Shown: positions 10,563 to 21,869 of the stretch, in pieces
How positions within the stretch are numbered: the first letter of the stretch is position 1
How the letters are laid out: each line of letters begins with the position of its first letter
Assembly: GCA_016648135.1 (NCBI GenBank)
Contig: JADDOH010010105.1
Span: 1-64,000, forward strand
From: Agrypnia vestita
Lineage: Eukaryota; Arthropoda; Insecta; Trichoptera; Phryganeidae
Reading direction: 5' to 3'
Length of the DNA: 64,000 nt
Made by a program: the position numbers and the translations under genes
Notes under the pieces: model-generated
What the model was told of the DNA's origin: nothing
The model's database searches: none
What the model saw: only the letters and a program-made list of their open reading frames with translations

Positions 10563-11370
10563 GAATATTTATTTATTTATTTATTCATTCATTTACGCCT
10601 AAATAGGCTTTTACATATGTAGGTATATAACAGTTATTTGCAAAAATAATATAAACAGAGAGAAAAACAAAAAAAAAGAAAGTGTATATAATTTACATTA
10701 TGGCGGAATGAAGCGCTCTCAGTATCGCGCCCCTATACTGTGACAGGCCAGAACCAAACACGTCCGCTATGTTTGTATAATTGTTACCTAACCTGTGTAT
10801 TCTAGGTACTAGCGAGTTGTAGTGAGCATTTGTTCTAGTATTGTCACAGTAAAAAGGCGTCGGCACTCGAGTAGTTCGACTGGGTACATGGAACATTATT
10901 AAGGACAAAATTTCAGGGCTGTGGTAATGCGAGTTTACAATTTTATATAATAAAATCAGATCGGATAAAACTCTCCTGTCCGATAGTGGCAATAAACCGG
11001 TAAAATATAATAAGTTTGTATAGTTAAGATTTTCTATTGGGATATGGAGACGGAAATTTATGTAGCGTAAAAATTTATGTTGAATTCTTTCTATTGTATG
11101 AACATGAGCATTGTAATAGGGACACCAGATAGATGAGTTGTATTCGATTTGACTTCTAACAAGAGAACAATAAAGGAGTTTGACCGTTTGAATATTTGTG
11201 AAGGAATTACAAGAGCGCAGAACAAAGCCAAGTGTTTTCATAGCCTTGTTTGCTATATTATTGATATGGTTTACGAATGATAATTCCTCGTCAAATAAAA
11301 TGCCAAGATCATTAATTTCAGTAACGGTTCAATATCGTTATTATAAAAAAGTCAAGAGCGTCCGTTTTAG
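10563..11370 (-). mobile_element. 5'-truncated Jockey-like retrotransposon, copy 1
   Basis: Reads right to left. The RT C-terminal ORF stops at 10693. A 3' UTR follows and the element ends in a (TTTA)n block at 10567-10587 (plus-strand view). The 3' part is essentially identical to the plus-strand copy at 18.97-19.46 kb. The 5' end lies somewhere before the mariner remnant that starts at about 11386. Confidence 0.85.
10693..11340 (-). pseudogene. Jockey-like RT, C-terminal third
   Basis: From an ATG at 11241 the frame is open for 182 codons: MKTLGFVLRSCNSF, SLVRSQIEYNSSIWCPYY, IERIQHKFLRY, SDRRVLSDLILLYKI. These match the conserved post-palm region of Jockey RTs (LGF-R, L-Y-LVRS-LEY-S-VW-P, IE-IQ-KF). 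That ATG is internal. Codons upstream (DLGILFDEELSFVNHINNIA) belong to the same protein, and at about 11328 a one-base loss breaks the frame before TVTEIN. The catalytic YADD region is absent by truncation. Confidence 0.85.
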
Positions 11371-11385
11371 GCGACTACGAAAGAT

Positions 11386-11660
11386 ATGGTCAACAAAATC
11401 CATGAAAGCGTGTTAGCAGACTGCCGGGTGAAGATCAGAGAAATTGTTTACATCGTAAACATCTCAATTAAATCCATGCAAAATATCCTTCACGAAAAAT
11501 TGGACATGATTAAGCTATCGGCGAGATGGGTGACGCCCATGCTAATATTGGAAAAAAATGGAATCTTATGTTTAAGCGAATTATAAAAAAGTAGATCAGC
11601 AGAAAACTGTTCAAGTTAAGCGAAGAAGTCATCGCCGAAACAATTGCCAATTTTCAATAG
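11386..11660 (+). pseudogene. Mariner transposase, internally deleted
   Basis: The first 66 codons read VKIREIVYIVNISIKSMQNI, LHEKLDMIKLSARWV. This is the second helix-turn-helix and linker of mariner transposases (family pattern I-EIV-IS-S-ILHE-LGM-KLSARWVPR-L). The frame stops at 11584. About 35 bases later another frame reads LSEEVIAETIANFQ, matching the extreme C-terminal block (S-EEVIAE-AYF). The whole DD34D catalytic core between them is missing. No terminal inverted repeats were identified. Confidence 0.75.
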
Positions 11661-11998
11661 TTTCGCAAATAATATTTTTTGAGTGGCTTAACACCTTCCG
11701 TATAATAGTTGGCCTCCACAAATACTGCAGCGCTTCCGGTATTTTCACGAAGAGGCTAGTTCTCAGTTTTACAACTCTAATACGATCCAGGACGGCAGGA
11801 ACAAAGAATTGGATAAGAATCCCCTAGAATTTCTCATCCTGGAAGCCCATCGTAGTCCAGCTTTCTGGAGAAAGAATTTTGACCCTCGCGATCTATGTAA
11901 CACAGCTCCATTTTTTTCGCTCCGTTTTCTCTCATTATTATTATTATAATCATTATTATTTACTCTTTCTTTCATTTATGTTGTCTATATAGAATATT

Positions 11999-12110
11999 TA
12001 TTAATATCTTCAAGTATGTGTTTACTGGGGTGTTATGCCGTGTTGTTACGACCTTTCGGGCCGACGTTTCGGATCCCATTGCAGGGTCCATCATCAGGGC
12101 TGATACTCAA
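11999..12110 (-). mobile_element. PLE-type 3' terminal fragment
   Basis: On the minus strand: a hammerhead-like motif, then GGCCCGAAAGGTCGTAACA and a terminal AT-rich stretch. The 57.4-kb copy shares TCGGCC, GAGAGGT and the terminal region. No coding sequence is recognised to the right. Confidence 0.5.
12060..12100 (-). ncRNA. Hammerhead-like motif
   Basis: Minus strand: GCC, CTGATGA, extra T, GGACCC/GGGATCC stem (one bulged base) with a short loop, GAA, palindrome ACGT, C, GGC. GCC and GGC pair as a 3-bp stem I. All core positions are consensus apart from the extra T. Confidence 0.6.
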
Positions 12111-12114
12111 CATA

Positions 12115-13450
12115 AAATTTGTAGAACTGCTAACTAAAGCATTACCAAACCTAACTTCCTCATATACTTATTATTATAATTTTTTGGTTTGATACAGATG
12201 GAAGTATATCAAACTGTAATGTGTCCATATTGAAAAATAAATCCAATTTAAAATGTATTTCCGTCCCTAATATGGATATTTGTCATACAACTTGCATAAT
12301 ACAGAAATTTTTTTAGTTTCTTACTTATCTCTTTATATATTTATTATACCAAAACCAAACCCATGAAAGAGATTCAAAATCCATATTTTTTTCTTTACAA
12401 TAAACCAATTTCGAAGTTTTTTTATAAAAAAAAAACAAAATATTCTTCTAAACATGGTTTAAGTGAACATCAAACTGCTGTTATCGTAACCTCCTAGGCT
12501 GAATTGAAACACATTTTTAACCAAAAGTATTTTTTTTATCCTTTTTATTGCACTTTCGAGTGTTTTAAGATGCTTTTTACATGCAAAAACATTTTCTTTC
12601 TTTCGGGGTGTATTGTATTATAGAGGGAGAAACGGGGTTCAACGACATTTACCGTTGGAGTTGGAGGTGTAATAAAAAATATTTTCTTTGTTTATAGATA
12701 GACAAATGAAAATAAGAAAAGACAAAAGTTTTAATCATGAATTTATTTTAGACTACAGTCTACCAAAATGGTAAGTGCTTGTTCACAACTGACGTTGCTC
12801 CCGATTTTACTAATTTGTTATGCAGATGAAGAGAATAAATAGAATTGCGGACAGTGTGATAAATCTTATGAAAGCATTGTTTAAGAATAATACAAGCAAG
12901 TACCCGGTATAAACCATTTTAAAATTCAAGTAGATACCTGAACCAAGGGAGAAAAGGGACTGAATAGGGATGTTACGTTTCCCGTTTTCTGGTTGTTTTA
13001 CGGAGCATTGTTTCGTTTATTTTTTCTTCTAATTATGATAACATCTACGCCATACAATTCTAGAAGCACAACCAGATTTGTAATCGTTTCAGTTCTCAGT
13101 TTCAGAATATTCTGGGGTGTATTCATTGTACCTATTAATTAATGCAAGTTTACTAATTAGAGTTAAAAAATAGATTATGAATATTCTCAAATCAATTTTT
13201 CTGGGTTTATTTTGTAATGGCATACGCGGCGTCAGCGACTTCATTTCTGATAATGGACCCTACAATGAGACCCTCCCAAATTCTGGCAGATCCGACTGTG
13301 CTCGGCTGCTACAAAATAAATGCCATCGCGTATTTTTGACTTCGAGTACACTTGGGCTTAGTGGGGTCGACTTTGGAACTCTAAGCTCTCTTACTGTATG
13401 TTAGCGCCATTAAATTAATTTGTGAACTAGGAAAAAGGTATTCCCTCTCT
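12115..13450. other. No gene recognised
   Basis: AT-rich. The 75-codon frame at 13177-13404 matches no family I know and has no start context. No repeat shared with the rest of the window was seen. Confidence 0.5.
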
Positions 13451-13455
13451 CCCAG

Positions 13456-13752
13456 TCCCTACCCATTCCTGAAACCAAGCAAGTACTAGAGCCGCTCCAC
13501 TTTTGAAAATCGAAGCCGCCACAAGACGGAAAAAACAGCTGCAATCGCAATAGAAAAAATATCGGAATAGAAAAAATGTCGGAATAGAAAAGTGACCGCG
13601 TAATTTTCCGCTGTGAACTACCGCAAATTGAATCAAAGATTTAATTCTTGACGCGAGTGTTTTGCCTTGAAATTAACGTGAAACACCTCGCCGCTAGAAG
13701 TTTGGAGATATAGAAGAGGCAAGAGGAGAAATAAAAAATCGAAGGAAGAAAG
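13456..13752 (+). other. Candidate non-coding (5' UTR) exon
   Basis: A pyrimidine tract and AG (TTCCCTCTCTCCCAG, ending 13455) precede, and a consensus donor AAAG|GTGAGT (GT at 13753) follows. The interval is richer in G+C and CpG than its neighbours, and its 3' part is a purine-rich leader (GAGGCAAGAGGAGAAATAAA). It holds a 17-bp direct repeat (ATCGGAATAGAAAAAATG type) at about 13555-13590. No long frame. The splice sites could be chance. Confidence 0.25.
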
Positions 13753-13759
13753 GTGAGTG

Positions 13760-15085
13760 CTTGCCTTGTTCCCAATTACCCATCACAATATCTCCCAACC
13801 ACTGTAATTATTAATCGTTTAATGAAAAAACTATTTTCTACTTGTCTGTGTTGTTGTTTATAGTTTGCGTTGTGTTGTGATATAATTATTTTGTAGATAC
13901 CTCACTTGGGAGCCCCCAAAATAGACCCCTTCGTCATCTGCTGTCAACATCAGCCTTGGTTTGAACCCTGCTGTGGGATACGATACATCAGCCAATGAGG
14001 CCGCATGCACTTATTTAAAATATTTATTTTTGTTCTTACTGACGGTACTTCGAATAGTTATTGCGATTTTATAAATTTCTTATTTTTAGATAATTATTAC
14101 CTTAAAAACCATCAGAAAAAACTTAATAATATATTTTTTTAATAAAATATAATATAATATAATACAGTATATTATAATTTAATGTACCTTATATAATATA
14201 ATATCATTATGGAGGAGCGAATGGAAACACTATAAACTAATTCATCAATTAATTATTCAATGTACGAATTAAACCTAACGCTCTATTTTTTAAATTACAC
14301 CGTTTCGCAGTATATACTCGTAAACGAACACCTTTTTATTGCTGGGTAACTTATATTTAACATTCACTAGAACGTTCCATCCAATTCTCGCTGTGATTTA
14401 TTTTGCGAACTAGGTACTTCGCTCGATTATTATCTTTATTTATCGCTTCGCGATTCGCGACTGGCCTCACTGGGCGTCGCCTCGCACGTACTTCGCGGTC
14501 GATTTCACACCAAACGAACTGTCAAATACGACAACAGTCGATGGCCTAGATCCGCGTTATTTATATCAAAAAACAGAATTATCGAACCTCTTAGATTTTT
14601 TTAGTATTAAGAAGAAGGTTCTCATCGCTTCCAGGCATTTCCAGATACTCCTTGAATGATGTTTCTAATTCCAGAGTACGGTAGTGTGTTCCAGAATGTA
14701 GTGGAAGGTCCTAGAGGTTTTGATGTTATTGTCGTCATAGACATATTACGAGGGATTCTATAGGTACCTAATCTCTTTTGCCATTTCGTTACAATACGAT
14801 AAGATGTAATATTCAATTATATTTATTTTGACAAATGCGACAGAGAAGTCCTCAATAAAACAGTGCGGCCAGCGCGTGCGTGAACAGCGGCAGATATTCG
14901 GCGCGAGTGCTAGATAGTACGTGCGATAGAAAAAAAGTGCAGCGAAGATTCTAAAACATAATTAGTGCGTGAAATATTCTATAAATCTTTAGTGTGTATT
15001 AAAAATAAATGCATCGATTAATTTAATGTCCAGTGACCTTGCGTATTAAATAGTTCTGACTGTTTAATTTGCCTCTTACAGTTTT
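13760..15085. other. No gene recognised; two GC-rich patches
   Basis: 14136-14205 is low-complexity ATATAAT. 14360-14560 (CGCTTCGCGATTCGCGACTG) and 14860-14940 (GCGGCCAGCGCGTGCGTG) are CpG-rich and could be promoter or UTR remnants, but no TATA/Inr pair or ORF supports this. Confidence 0.3.
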
Positions 15086-15086
15086 A

Positions 15087-15140
15087 TTTTTTACTGGGTC
15101 TTAAATATGTATTAATAAATATTTAAGACCCAATAAAAAT
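15087..15140. repeat. Hairpin, about 22-bp arms
   Basis: TGGGTCTTAAATAT (15095-15108) pairs with ATATTTAAGACCCA (15119-15132). The pairing extends outward through the T-run/A-run with one mismatch. The loop is 10 bases. Function unknown. Confidence 0.85.
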
Positions 15141-16910
15141 ATTAATATTTTTTATTAAAACATTCCAAAGTTGCATCAAATTTATTTTTAGTACAATGTT
15201 TCCGAAGTCGGTATAACTATATTTTCAAATATTAAAATAATTCTAATCTAGGGAGGTGAACCAGAAGTGACACATGATCCGACCCCAACTAACCACCCCT
15301 CGGTTAATCAGTAAGGCAAAGGCTGTCGTCATAGCTGCCTTCGTGGTGGATTGCAATAACCTAATTACTTCCGGAAGTTTTCTTCCTCGTTAATTAGAAA
15401 GGTGCACGTTAAAATATTTCCGATCACAAATAAGGTTAGCTATCAAATAATCTTCAAATTATTATAAAACTTTTTTCTGCAACCACTATTCAGTCATTTC
15501 TCTGATGGTGAAATTATTTCCATCATTTTTGGGTACTCAATTTTCAAATACCAAGCGCGCTCAGTTCATTTATTCAAATAAGCCTCAGGTGTCAAGAACT
15601 TTCAGAAATAATTCAAAAAAATGCACATTTGCATTCTGATTAATTCTTTAAAATAATGCACAAATATGGCAAGAAATTCAGTATGTATTAGACAATGCCG
15701 ATTCTAGAGTTTAATTTGCACCATTTTTCGATGGCGTTCCACATTAGTAGATGCATAGTTCCACAATATTCTGCCCTTGCAGTTTATTTTTGACAATGTC
15801 ACCCCTGTCATCGTTTTTAGTGGTAAAAGGCGAAGCACGTTATGTTAACACCGGAATGGTAGGTAAATTATATTTATTTAGTTTAAATTAGTGTCGGATT
15901 TGATTTTATTATACATTATTTCATTCTCAGGTGTTATGATTAGAATACTTGACCCAACTACTAAGCGTATTTCAGTCCTTTTAAAATTACTAATTGAAAA
16001 TATCGTATCTATAAACCAGTTTGTAAAAGTAAGACGTTATCGTTAAACTGTTAAAAGTATACGTGTGTATAAGTAAACGATAGTAGAAGGAAAAGTGTAT
16101 ATTAAACTAGAATTGGTCGTTATGGGCTCGATGTTTGAATAATAAGAAAAGTTTCCTGAGATATTCATTCCTGGAGTTCACATATTCCACTAGTTCTAGG
16201 AGGGTGCGGTAAAATTTTAAACTGCTTTTACATAACCATAAAAAGTAGAGCTAAGTGTTTTTTTTTAGTTCTTATCGTTACATCCAATGATATCGTCATT
16301 AAAAAAAACAAAAATAGCGTTAATTTTCCACCCCGTCACAGTAATCTATCAAAGTCCTTGTAATCCAGTATAAATTAAACGGTAAAAATGCGAGCTCCTT
16401 GAAATAACAAGAATCCGGGTGAAAAACGAAAAAATATATTCCAATTTATGCAAATCTTGACTGAGAAGGCAGCAAGCAAAACCTCTTCCCTGTTTGTGTA
16501 CAAATTTATTCCAGAAAGGACATTTTCGGACACGAATAATCCATTTAAAAACCCCCATTGAATTTACCGAGTGTACAAGACGAAATTTGATGTATACCTC
16601 CAGTTTTCGGGAGCGCCCGCAAATAATTTGCAAAGCGAAAAAGGTCGGCACCGCTGTAATTGGCAGCTCTGTTTACTGACGAGGCCGGCAACTGTTCGGC
16701 TGACGGCTCCGTCATTACTGTGACTGAAACGGCTTTAAAACAGACATCAAAACCATTAACGAGCTTAATACAGAATGCCTCGAAGCGTTAAAAATGCAAA
16801 ATAGTTCGCTTTGATGCTCTTTATTCGCAAAAATACTTCATTAGATAATTTTAAGAATATCCGTGGTAGATTTATTTACAACAAGTTCACTTGTGTACCA
16901 AATGTTACTT
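15141..16910. other. No gene recognised
   Basis: AT-rich. CACAGTAAT near 16337 and ATTACTGTG near 16717 form a short inverted pair around a 380-bp segment; this is too short to call a transposon. The 100- and 61-codon frames at 16349-16679 overlap on opposite strands and look like chance. Confidence 0.4.
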
Positions 16911-16913
16911 ATA

Positions 16914-17190
16914 TGACATACCGTCGCTGTATACATAATAAATCCTATGTGCCGTTCAGTACATTCTGAGATACACGAATCAGTCAATTTTTCATAAATA
17001 TATGATATACAATAAATATTTAAAAAAACATTGCCGTTTATCTGGAAAGTCTGCCTAGTAACTATTTAAAATATTTTTATAGATCTAGTCTATGCAATTA
17101 TTTGTTAAAACAGTTTTTATTTGATTATCTCAGAATGTAGGTACTAAACGTCACATAGGATTCATTATATATGCAGCGACGATACATCAA
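16914..17190. mobile_element. Foldback MITE, about 275 bp
   Basis: Inverted arms of about 60 bp. The left arm holds CCGTCGCTG and AATCCTATGTG and ends ACATTCTGAGATA (16972). The right arm reversed gives CGTCGCTG, AATCCTATGTG and ACATTCTGAGATA (17126-17187). Identity is high but not perfect. The arms enclose about 150 bp of AT-rich DNA. There is no coding potential. No clear target-site duplication. Confidence 0.8.
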
Positions 17191-17386
17191 AAATTTTATA
17201 TTTCGGCCAACATCACATTATTTTTTTTTTATTTTTCATTTATTCGAATTGAAGCTTACAATACATTAAAATGTTTTAAAATGTTTTACAGATTGAAGCA
17301 TTTAAAAAATTTCAGCTCTATACATCTATTATTCGCTTACAATAATATCTATAAAATTACTTACTTAAATGTGATGAGGTTAGTGT

Positions 17387-17436
17387 CAGTGTGTGTGTGT
17401 GTGTGTGTCTGTGTGTTTGCGTGTGTGTGTGTGTGT
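17387..17436. repeat. (GT)n microsatellite
   Basis: GT dinucleotides with a few C interruptions. Confidence 0.95.
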
Positions 17437-17439
17437 GAA

Positions 17440-18960
17440 TTCTCGTATGGCTAGAAAATGTTTATGATTCTATTGATAACTGAGTTTTTTGCGGCCTGAA
17501 TTTTATATTTTTTGGGTCGGAAAAGAGTTTTTTGTCGTGAACGTTGGCTTGGTACATTAAAATCAATACATAATAATAAATCAGGATAATCCACATTATT
17601 ATTTCATATATCATGAAGAAATTTGATATCTAGGCATTTGAAATAATATAATTATATTTGAAATAACCCTTCAATTGTGAAAGAACATTGATATGTTTAT
17701 AACTTTTAACTAATTTATAAAAATCAGTCAATATAAGACAACAAAATTATTTAAATATATAAAATAAAATACCTTCACATATTATTTTTTATTTATTTCT
17801 TTATAAATTTCTCAATTTTTCTTCCATCTCACTGAATTTTAATAGTTCCACGTTCGAATTTCCGTGAAGGATTCGAAGTATTTTTTTGCGATCATGCTGG
17901 CTATTTATTTGGGCTAGCTTTAGGGCTTTATTTATTTTATTAGCTGTTAGGAAGTCTTTAATTTTAAAGTCGCGAGGTTCTCATTCTATCTGAATCAATA
18001 ATTTTTCCTTATGCGACAAGGTACACTGTCTTATGTGTGCAAATAAACATATGTTTTTTAATTCTAATCATTTAATTTACTTGATACGCATCTCGACTTA
18101 TAGGGTAGTATTAAGATAATGGGAGATCGAGAACGCCTTCATAAGACCAAACATATGAAAAATGTTCTATTTTCATACGTGTAATTATGGAGTTCTACAA
18201 ACTTACCTTTTTGTACTTTTTTCTTACCTCACTTCACTTGGACTAACATTTTTTTTACTTGGAAACTTTTCCCATAAATCTTAAGCTGTCTCCTACGTCC
18301 AAAGTACATTTCTTTCGTTCTCTTTATAGTACGAGTGATTTTCTTGTCACTCTTCATTCTCATTACTTCGTTTCATTATTACTCTTATTACTATTATTTT
18401 TAAAGGTGTAGGTAATAGATTTTTCTGATTATAAAAATAATAATTATGACCATTAATTTATTGATTATTTTTATTCTTTTTATTTTTCGTATGACTAACA
18501 ATCTAAGTATATGACAAACTGCTTGTTGTTGTACATGTATCCAATAATGCATCAATATTTTTTCTAATAAGTTAGATTTAAAATTAGTCAATTTATTTTA
18601 AATAACGGTGCATATAAAATTAAAATTAATTTTTCCGAAAAATAAATATCAATGTGGAACAATTTGTTTTTATTTAAATATTTTTATCATCTATTATGTT
18701 GTATATCTAAATATAATTCCATTATATTAACTTTTTGACTTCTTCATTATTACTGGGAAATTGGTATAAAATTCAAAGTTTTACCAATTTACCGGTTTCG
18801 CCATTTTCTTGTAAATTTGCAGACCCTACTAAAGTCATTGTTAAATCCGAAAAAACGTTCAAAGTGTTGCTAAACCCATAGTGATAAAAATGATAATGAC
18901 TTTTTTTTGGAATCCAAGAAGACCCGTCCTTTATTAAAGATCAGACTTGTAGATTTTTTT
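17440..18960. other. No gene recognised
   Basis: AT-rich sequence without recognisable coding or repeat structure. Confidence 0.5.
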
Positions 18961-18967
18961 ATAAGTC

Positions 18968-19329
18968 TCCGTCTCCATATCCCAATAGAAAATCTTAACT
19001 ATACAAACTTATTATATTTTACCGGTTTATTGCCACTATCGGACAGGAGAGTTTTATCCGATCTGATTTTATTATATAAAATTGTAAACTCGCATTACCA
19101 CAGCCCTGAAATTTTGTCCTTAATAATGTTCCATGTACCCAGTCGAACTACTCGAGTGCCGACGCCTTTTTACTGTGACAATACTAGAACAAATGCTCAC
19201 TACAACTCGCTAGTACCTAGAATACACAGGTTAGGTAACAATTATACAAACATAGCGGACGTGTTTGGTTCTGGCCTGTCACAGTATAGGGGCGCGATAC
19301 TGAGAGCGCTTCATTCCGCCATAATGTAA
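18968..19329 (+). pseudogene. Jockey-like RT C-terminus, copy 2
   Basis: Encodes the last ~119 residues, starting RLHIPIENLNYTNLLYFTGL and ending LRALHSAIM. It is identical by eye at the protein level to the end of the 10.69-kb copy. The codons before 18968 (from an ATG at 18907) are flanking DNA read through by chance and are not part of the protein. Such identity points to recent movement of this family. Confidence 0.9.
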
Positions 19330-19456
19330 ATTATATACACTTTCTTTTTTTTGTTTTTCTCTCTGTTTATATTATTTTTGCAAATAACTGTTATATACCT
19401 ACATATGTAAAAGCCTATTTAGGCGTAAATGAATGAATAAATAAATAAATAAATAA
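18968..19456 (+). mobile_element. 5'-truncated Jockey-like retrotransposon, copy 2
   Basis: The identity with the minus-strand copy at 10.56-11.04 kb begins at TCCGTCTCCATATCCC and runs to the (AAAT)n tail at about 19435-19456. The two copies share the same stop and 3' UTR. They differ in the position of 5' truncation, as expected of independent target-primed insertions. Confidence 0.9.
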
Positions 19457-19544
19457 GAAAAACTCAAACAATAGATATCTGAACTATACGTACATTAAAA
19501 TATACAAGCCTTTTGCATATTTCAAACTCAAAAGTATATTATAA

Positions 19545-19547
<3 letters not shown>

Positions 19548-19577
<30 letters not shown>
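19548..19577. repeat. (TA)n microsatellite
   Basis: Uninterrupted TA run between unrelated sequences. Confidence 0.9.
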
Positions 19578-19579
<2 letters not shown>

Positions 19580-20900
19580 TTCAACTTAATCCATGAACTT
19601 ACATTTTCATGTACCAATGTCAGGTCTCAAAAGATTAAATGAGATGCTGGCTTCTCTTATTGAGTACGCTCCCAGAGCAGCTAGAGTCATACCGTTCACA
19701 TTTATGTCTAGTGCCTCTCCATCAAATGTTGGTCTTGATTAATCGCTTTCTAGGATTAAATTCCGCTTCCGGCCGGATGTCATATCCCATCCGACGCCAT
19801 CTTATCAGTGGCCCGTGCTTATGACAGAATACAAATTTCAACCCAGACATTCGCTTAATTGTAAATTGAATATTCTGTTCATCTATATAATACACTCTTT
19901 GTGTACGAGATGAATGAGAAATCTTTAAAAATCTTGTTATGGTTAATCCCATATTGTGTTGATCAGATTAATCACGATTTTTAAAGTGACCCCCTGAACT
20001 GTTACTGTTAGTATATTAAAATTAATAACAATAATTAATAAAACAATACTTTGTTTTCACCGCATTTGTTTTTTATGAGAAATTAGAAAACAAAGTATAT
20101 TCTTACTCATTCTATTAACAATGTCACCACAAAGTCATTGTAGAAATTGGCAGATTATTAAGATCCATCCAAGATATATAGTCCACCTTTTATAATACAG
20201 CATTTCTAATAGTAGACGCATCAGAACGATGTAGAAATACCTACTAATGGAATCACAGATGCTGTTACTATACTTTATCAAAGACAAACAAAACAAAAAC
20301 TAAACAAAAATTTTATAGCCACAAAGCGCGGGTACACATTTTCTGACTTAGTTGACCTGGGAGCCTACATGCCTATTATGTCGTGCGGAGAATGTGAACT
20401 TCATTCATCTTGTAATCACTTATTGTAATATACTTATATTGTATAATGTATTAATGTTTTATTCTAATGTATTATCGTAAATTGTAACTGTACTAATCAC
20501 CTTGTCCTAAATGACTATCCATTAGGGTCATTCTGACCTGTCAATAGTCTTTAAATTAAAAAAATTAAAATTAAAAAAAAACATTTCACATACTGTAAAA
20601 ACTTGAATGCTAAAATCGAATTGAAGGTATGGCGAACGCCTGCCGCCATCTCTGGAGTAGCAAGCAAAGCGCACCACACCCGGAACGCATATCCTTGGGT
20701 AACCACAAATCACTGGTAAACGCATCGCAGCTTCCATCAAGCTAGCTCTGAAGCATGCGACTAATATAAAATATCAACGGGATTACGCGTTCATAAAAAA
20801 GTTTTAAATGTCTCGGACGTAATTAGCGCAAGATAAAAACTGTGCATATTATCTAATATGATAACCAGAATAGGTACACTAACCAGAATATTAAAACATA
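19580..20900. other. Mostly unrecognised; possible retroelement 3' end and shared fragments
   Basis: 20040-20135 shares ATACTTTGTTTTCACC and ATGTCACCACAAAG with the flanks of the 9.6-kb foldback. 20330-20575 ends in an A-rich TAAAA tail after GGTCATTCTGACCTG and may be a non-LTR 3' UTR. GCCGCCATCT, AGCAAGCAAAG and AACCACAAATCACTGG (20640-20715) recur loosely at 31.38-31.45 kb. Confidence 0.35.
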
Positions 20901-20924
20901 TTTTTGTCTAAATATATTATAAAT

Positions 20925-21122
20925 GTCTCATAGAGTAGAAAAATATTTTTTATGGAAAAGTAGTTATGGAAGTTTTTCGAATTTTGGGCTTGACAATAAA
21001 AAACTTCCATACCTACTTTCCCATAAAAAATATATAATTTCGTGTCTATGAGACATCTATAATATTTCTTGATTTAATGATGTACCCTTGGACAATATAT
21101 AAAGATATTCAAAATATTCTGA
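20925..21122 (+). repeat. Dispersed element copy with foldback
   Basis: An inverted repeat pairs GTCTCATAGAG, TTTTTTATGG and GTTATGGAAGTTTTT (20925-20975) with AAAAACTTCCATACCTACTT, CCCATAAAAAATAT and TCTATGAGAC (20998-21050). The right arm plus the following sequence to AAAATATTCTGA (21122) is the family that makes up the second half of the 1-1660 satellite unit. Confidence 0.75.
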
Positions 21123-21866
21123 ACTAGCGGCCGGCCCGCCCCGGCTTCGCACGGGTATTTAACAAAAGTTTTAAAAAATTATAGGGAGCCGACCACGCGA
21201 GTGGGCCGCGCGGCACTTTATTTTTTGACATTGGCCCGGCCTGCAAAGGCGGGCGGCGGTGGGGAGCGCGAACTTCGAGGGAGACACTGAAAAAGTGAAA
21301 AATGTTACTTAAGTTACATGGTTTATGTAATTGGTAGTTTTGATAATTATTACACTCATGATAACTTTTGAATGGTATTATTCAAAAAGTAATTTACAGG
21401 CACTGATTTAGCCTTAAATATGAAGTGATTTATTTGGATAAGTAATAATACCCAGGTACGAATAATATGGCCTGGTTTGTACCGGCGCGGCGTTACATAT
21501 TTTAACATAAAAAGTAGTTATTGTGACATAACTGCAATAGTTAGACATATGGTATATTAGACTTTTTGTAGATATTGATGTCCTCTATAAAACTGTAGTT
21601 CATCATTTTGCTCTATTGTCAATAATTTCCGCAGCGTACGCGATATAAGGTTTTTTTTGATATTTTTGTCACACGTTGGGTTACATTATCGAAGTTTTCA
21701 TATGGATTTTTAATTTTTTTGAAAAAATTCTATAGCCTATGTTCATCAAAGATAATTTAGGATTCTAAATGTGAAAAAAAATTCAAATCGGTCCAGTAGT
21801 TTCGGAGCCTATTCAATTCAAACACACAATCAAATCTTTTCTCTTTATAATATTAGTATAGATATC
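21123..21866 (+). mobile_element. Non-autonomous element with RTE-like ends, about 740 bp
   Basis: It starts ACTAGCGGCCGGCCCGCC, CGGCTTCGCACGGG, and ends CAAATCGGTCCAGTAGTTTC, then ATTCAAACACACAATCAAAT and TATAATATTAGTATAGAT. From memory these two ends flank a very common class of insect repeats, usually attributed to RTE-like or SINE-like elements; that attribution is from recall. A GC-rich block (21185-21270, GGCGGGCGGCGGTGGGGAGC) contrasts with the AT-rich rest. There is no ORF of note. It abuts the dispersed element at 21122 exactly. Confidence 0.65.
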
Positions 21867-21869
21867 TTT

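Noticed and set aside
14622..14816. Minus-strand frame with FWNTLPYSGIRNIIQ as an RT tail
   Set aside because: Only a loose likeness to FN-LP-IK; no second conserved block and no 3' tail.
16337..16725. TIR transposon bounded by CACAGTAAT/ATTACTGTG
   Set aside because: Nine-base arms over 380 bp are too short to exceed chance.
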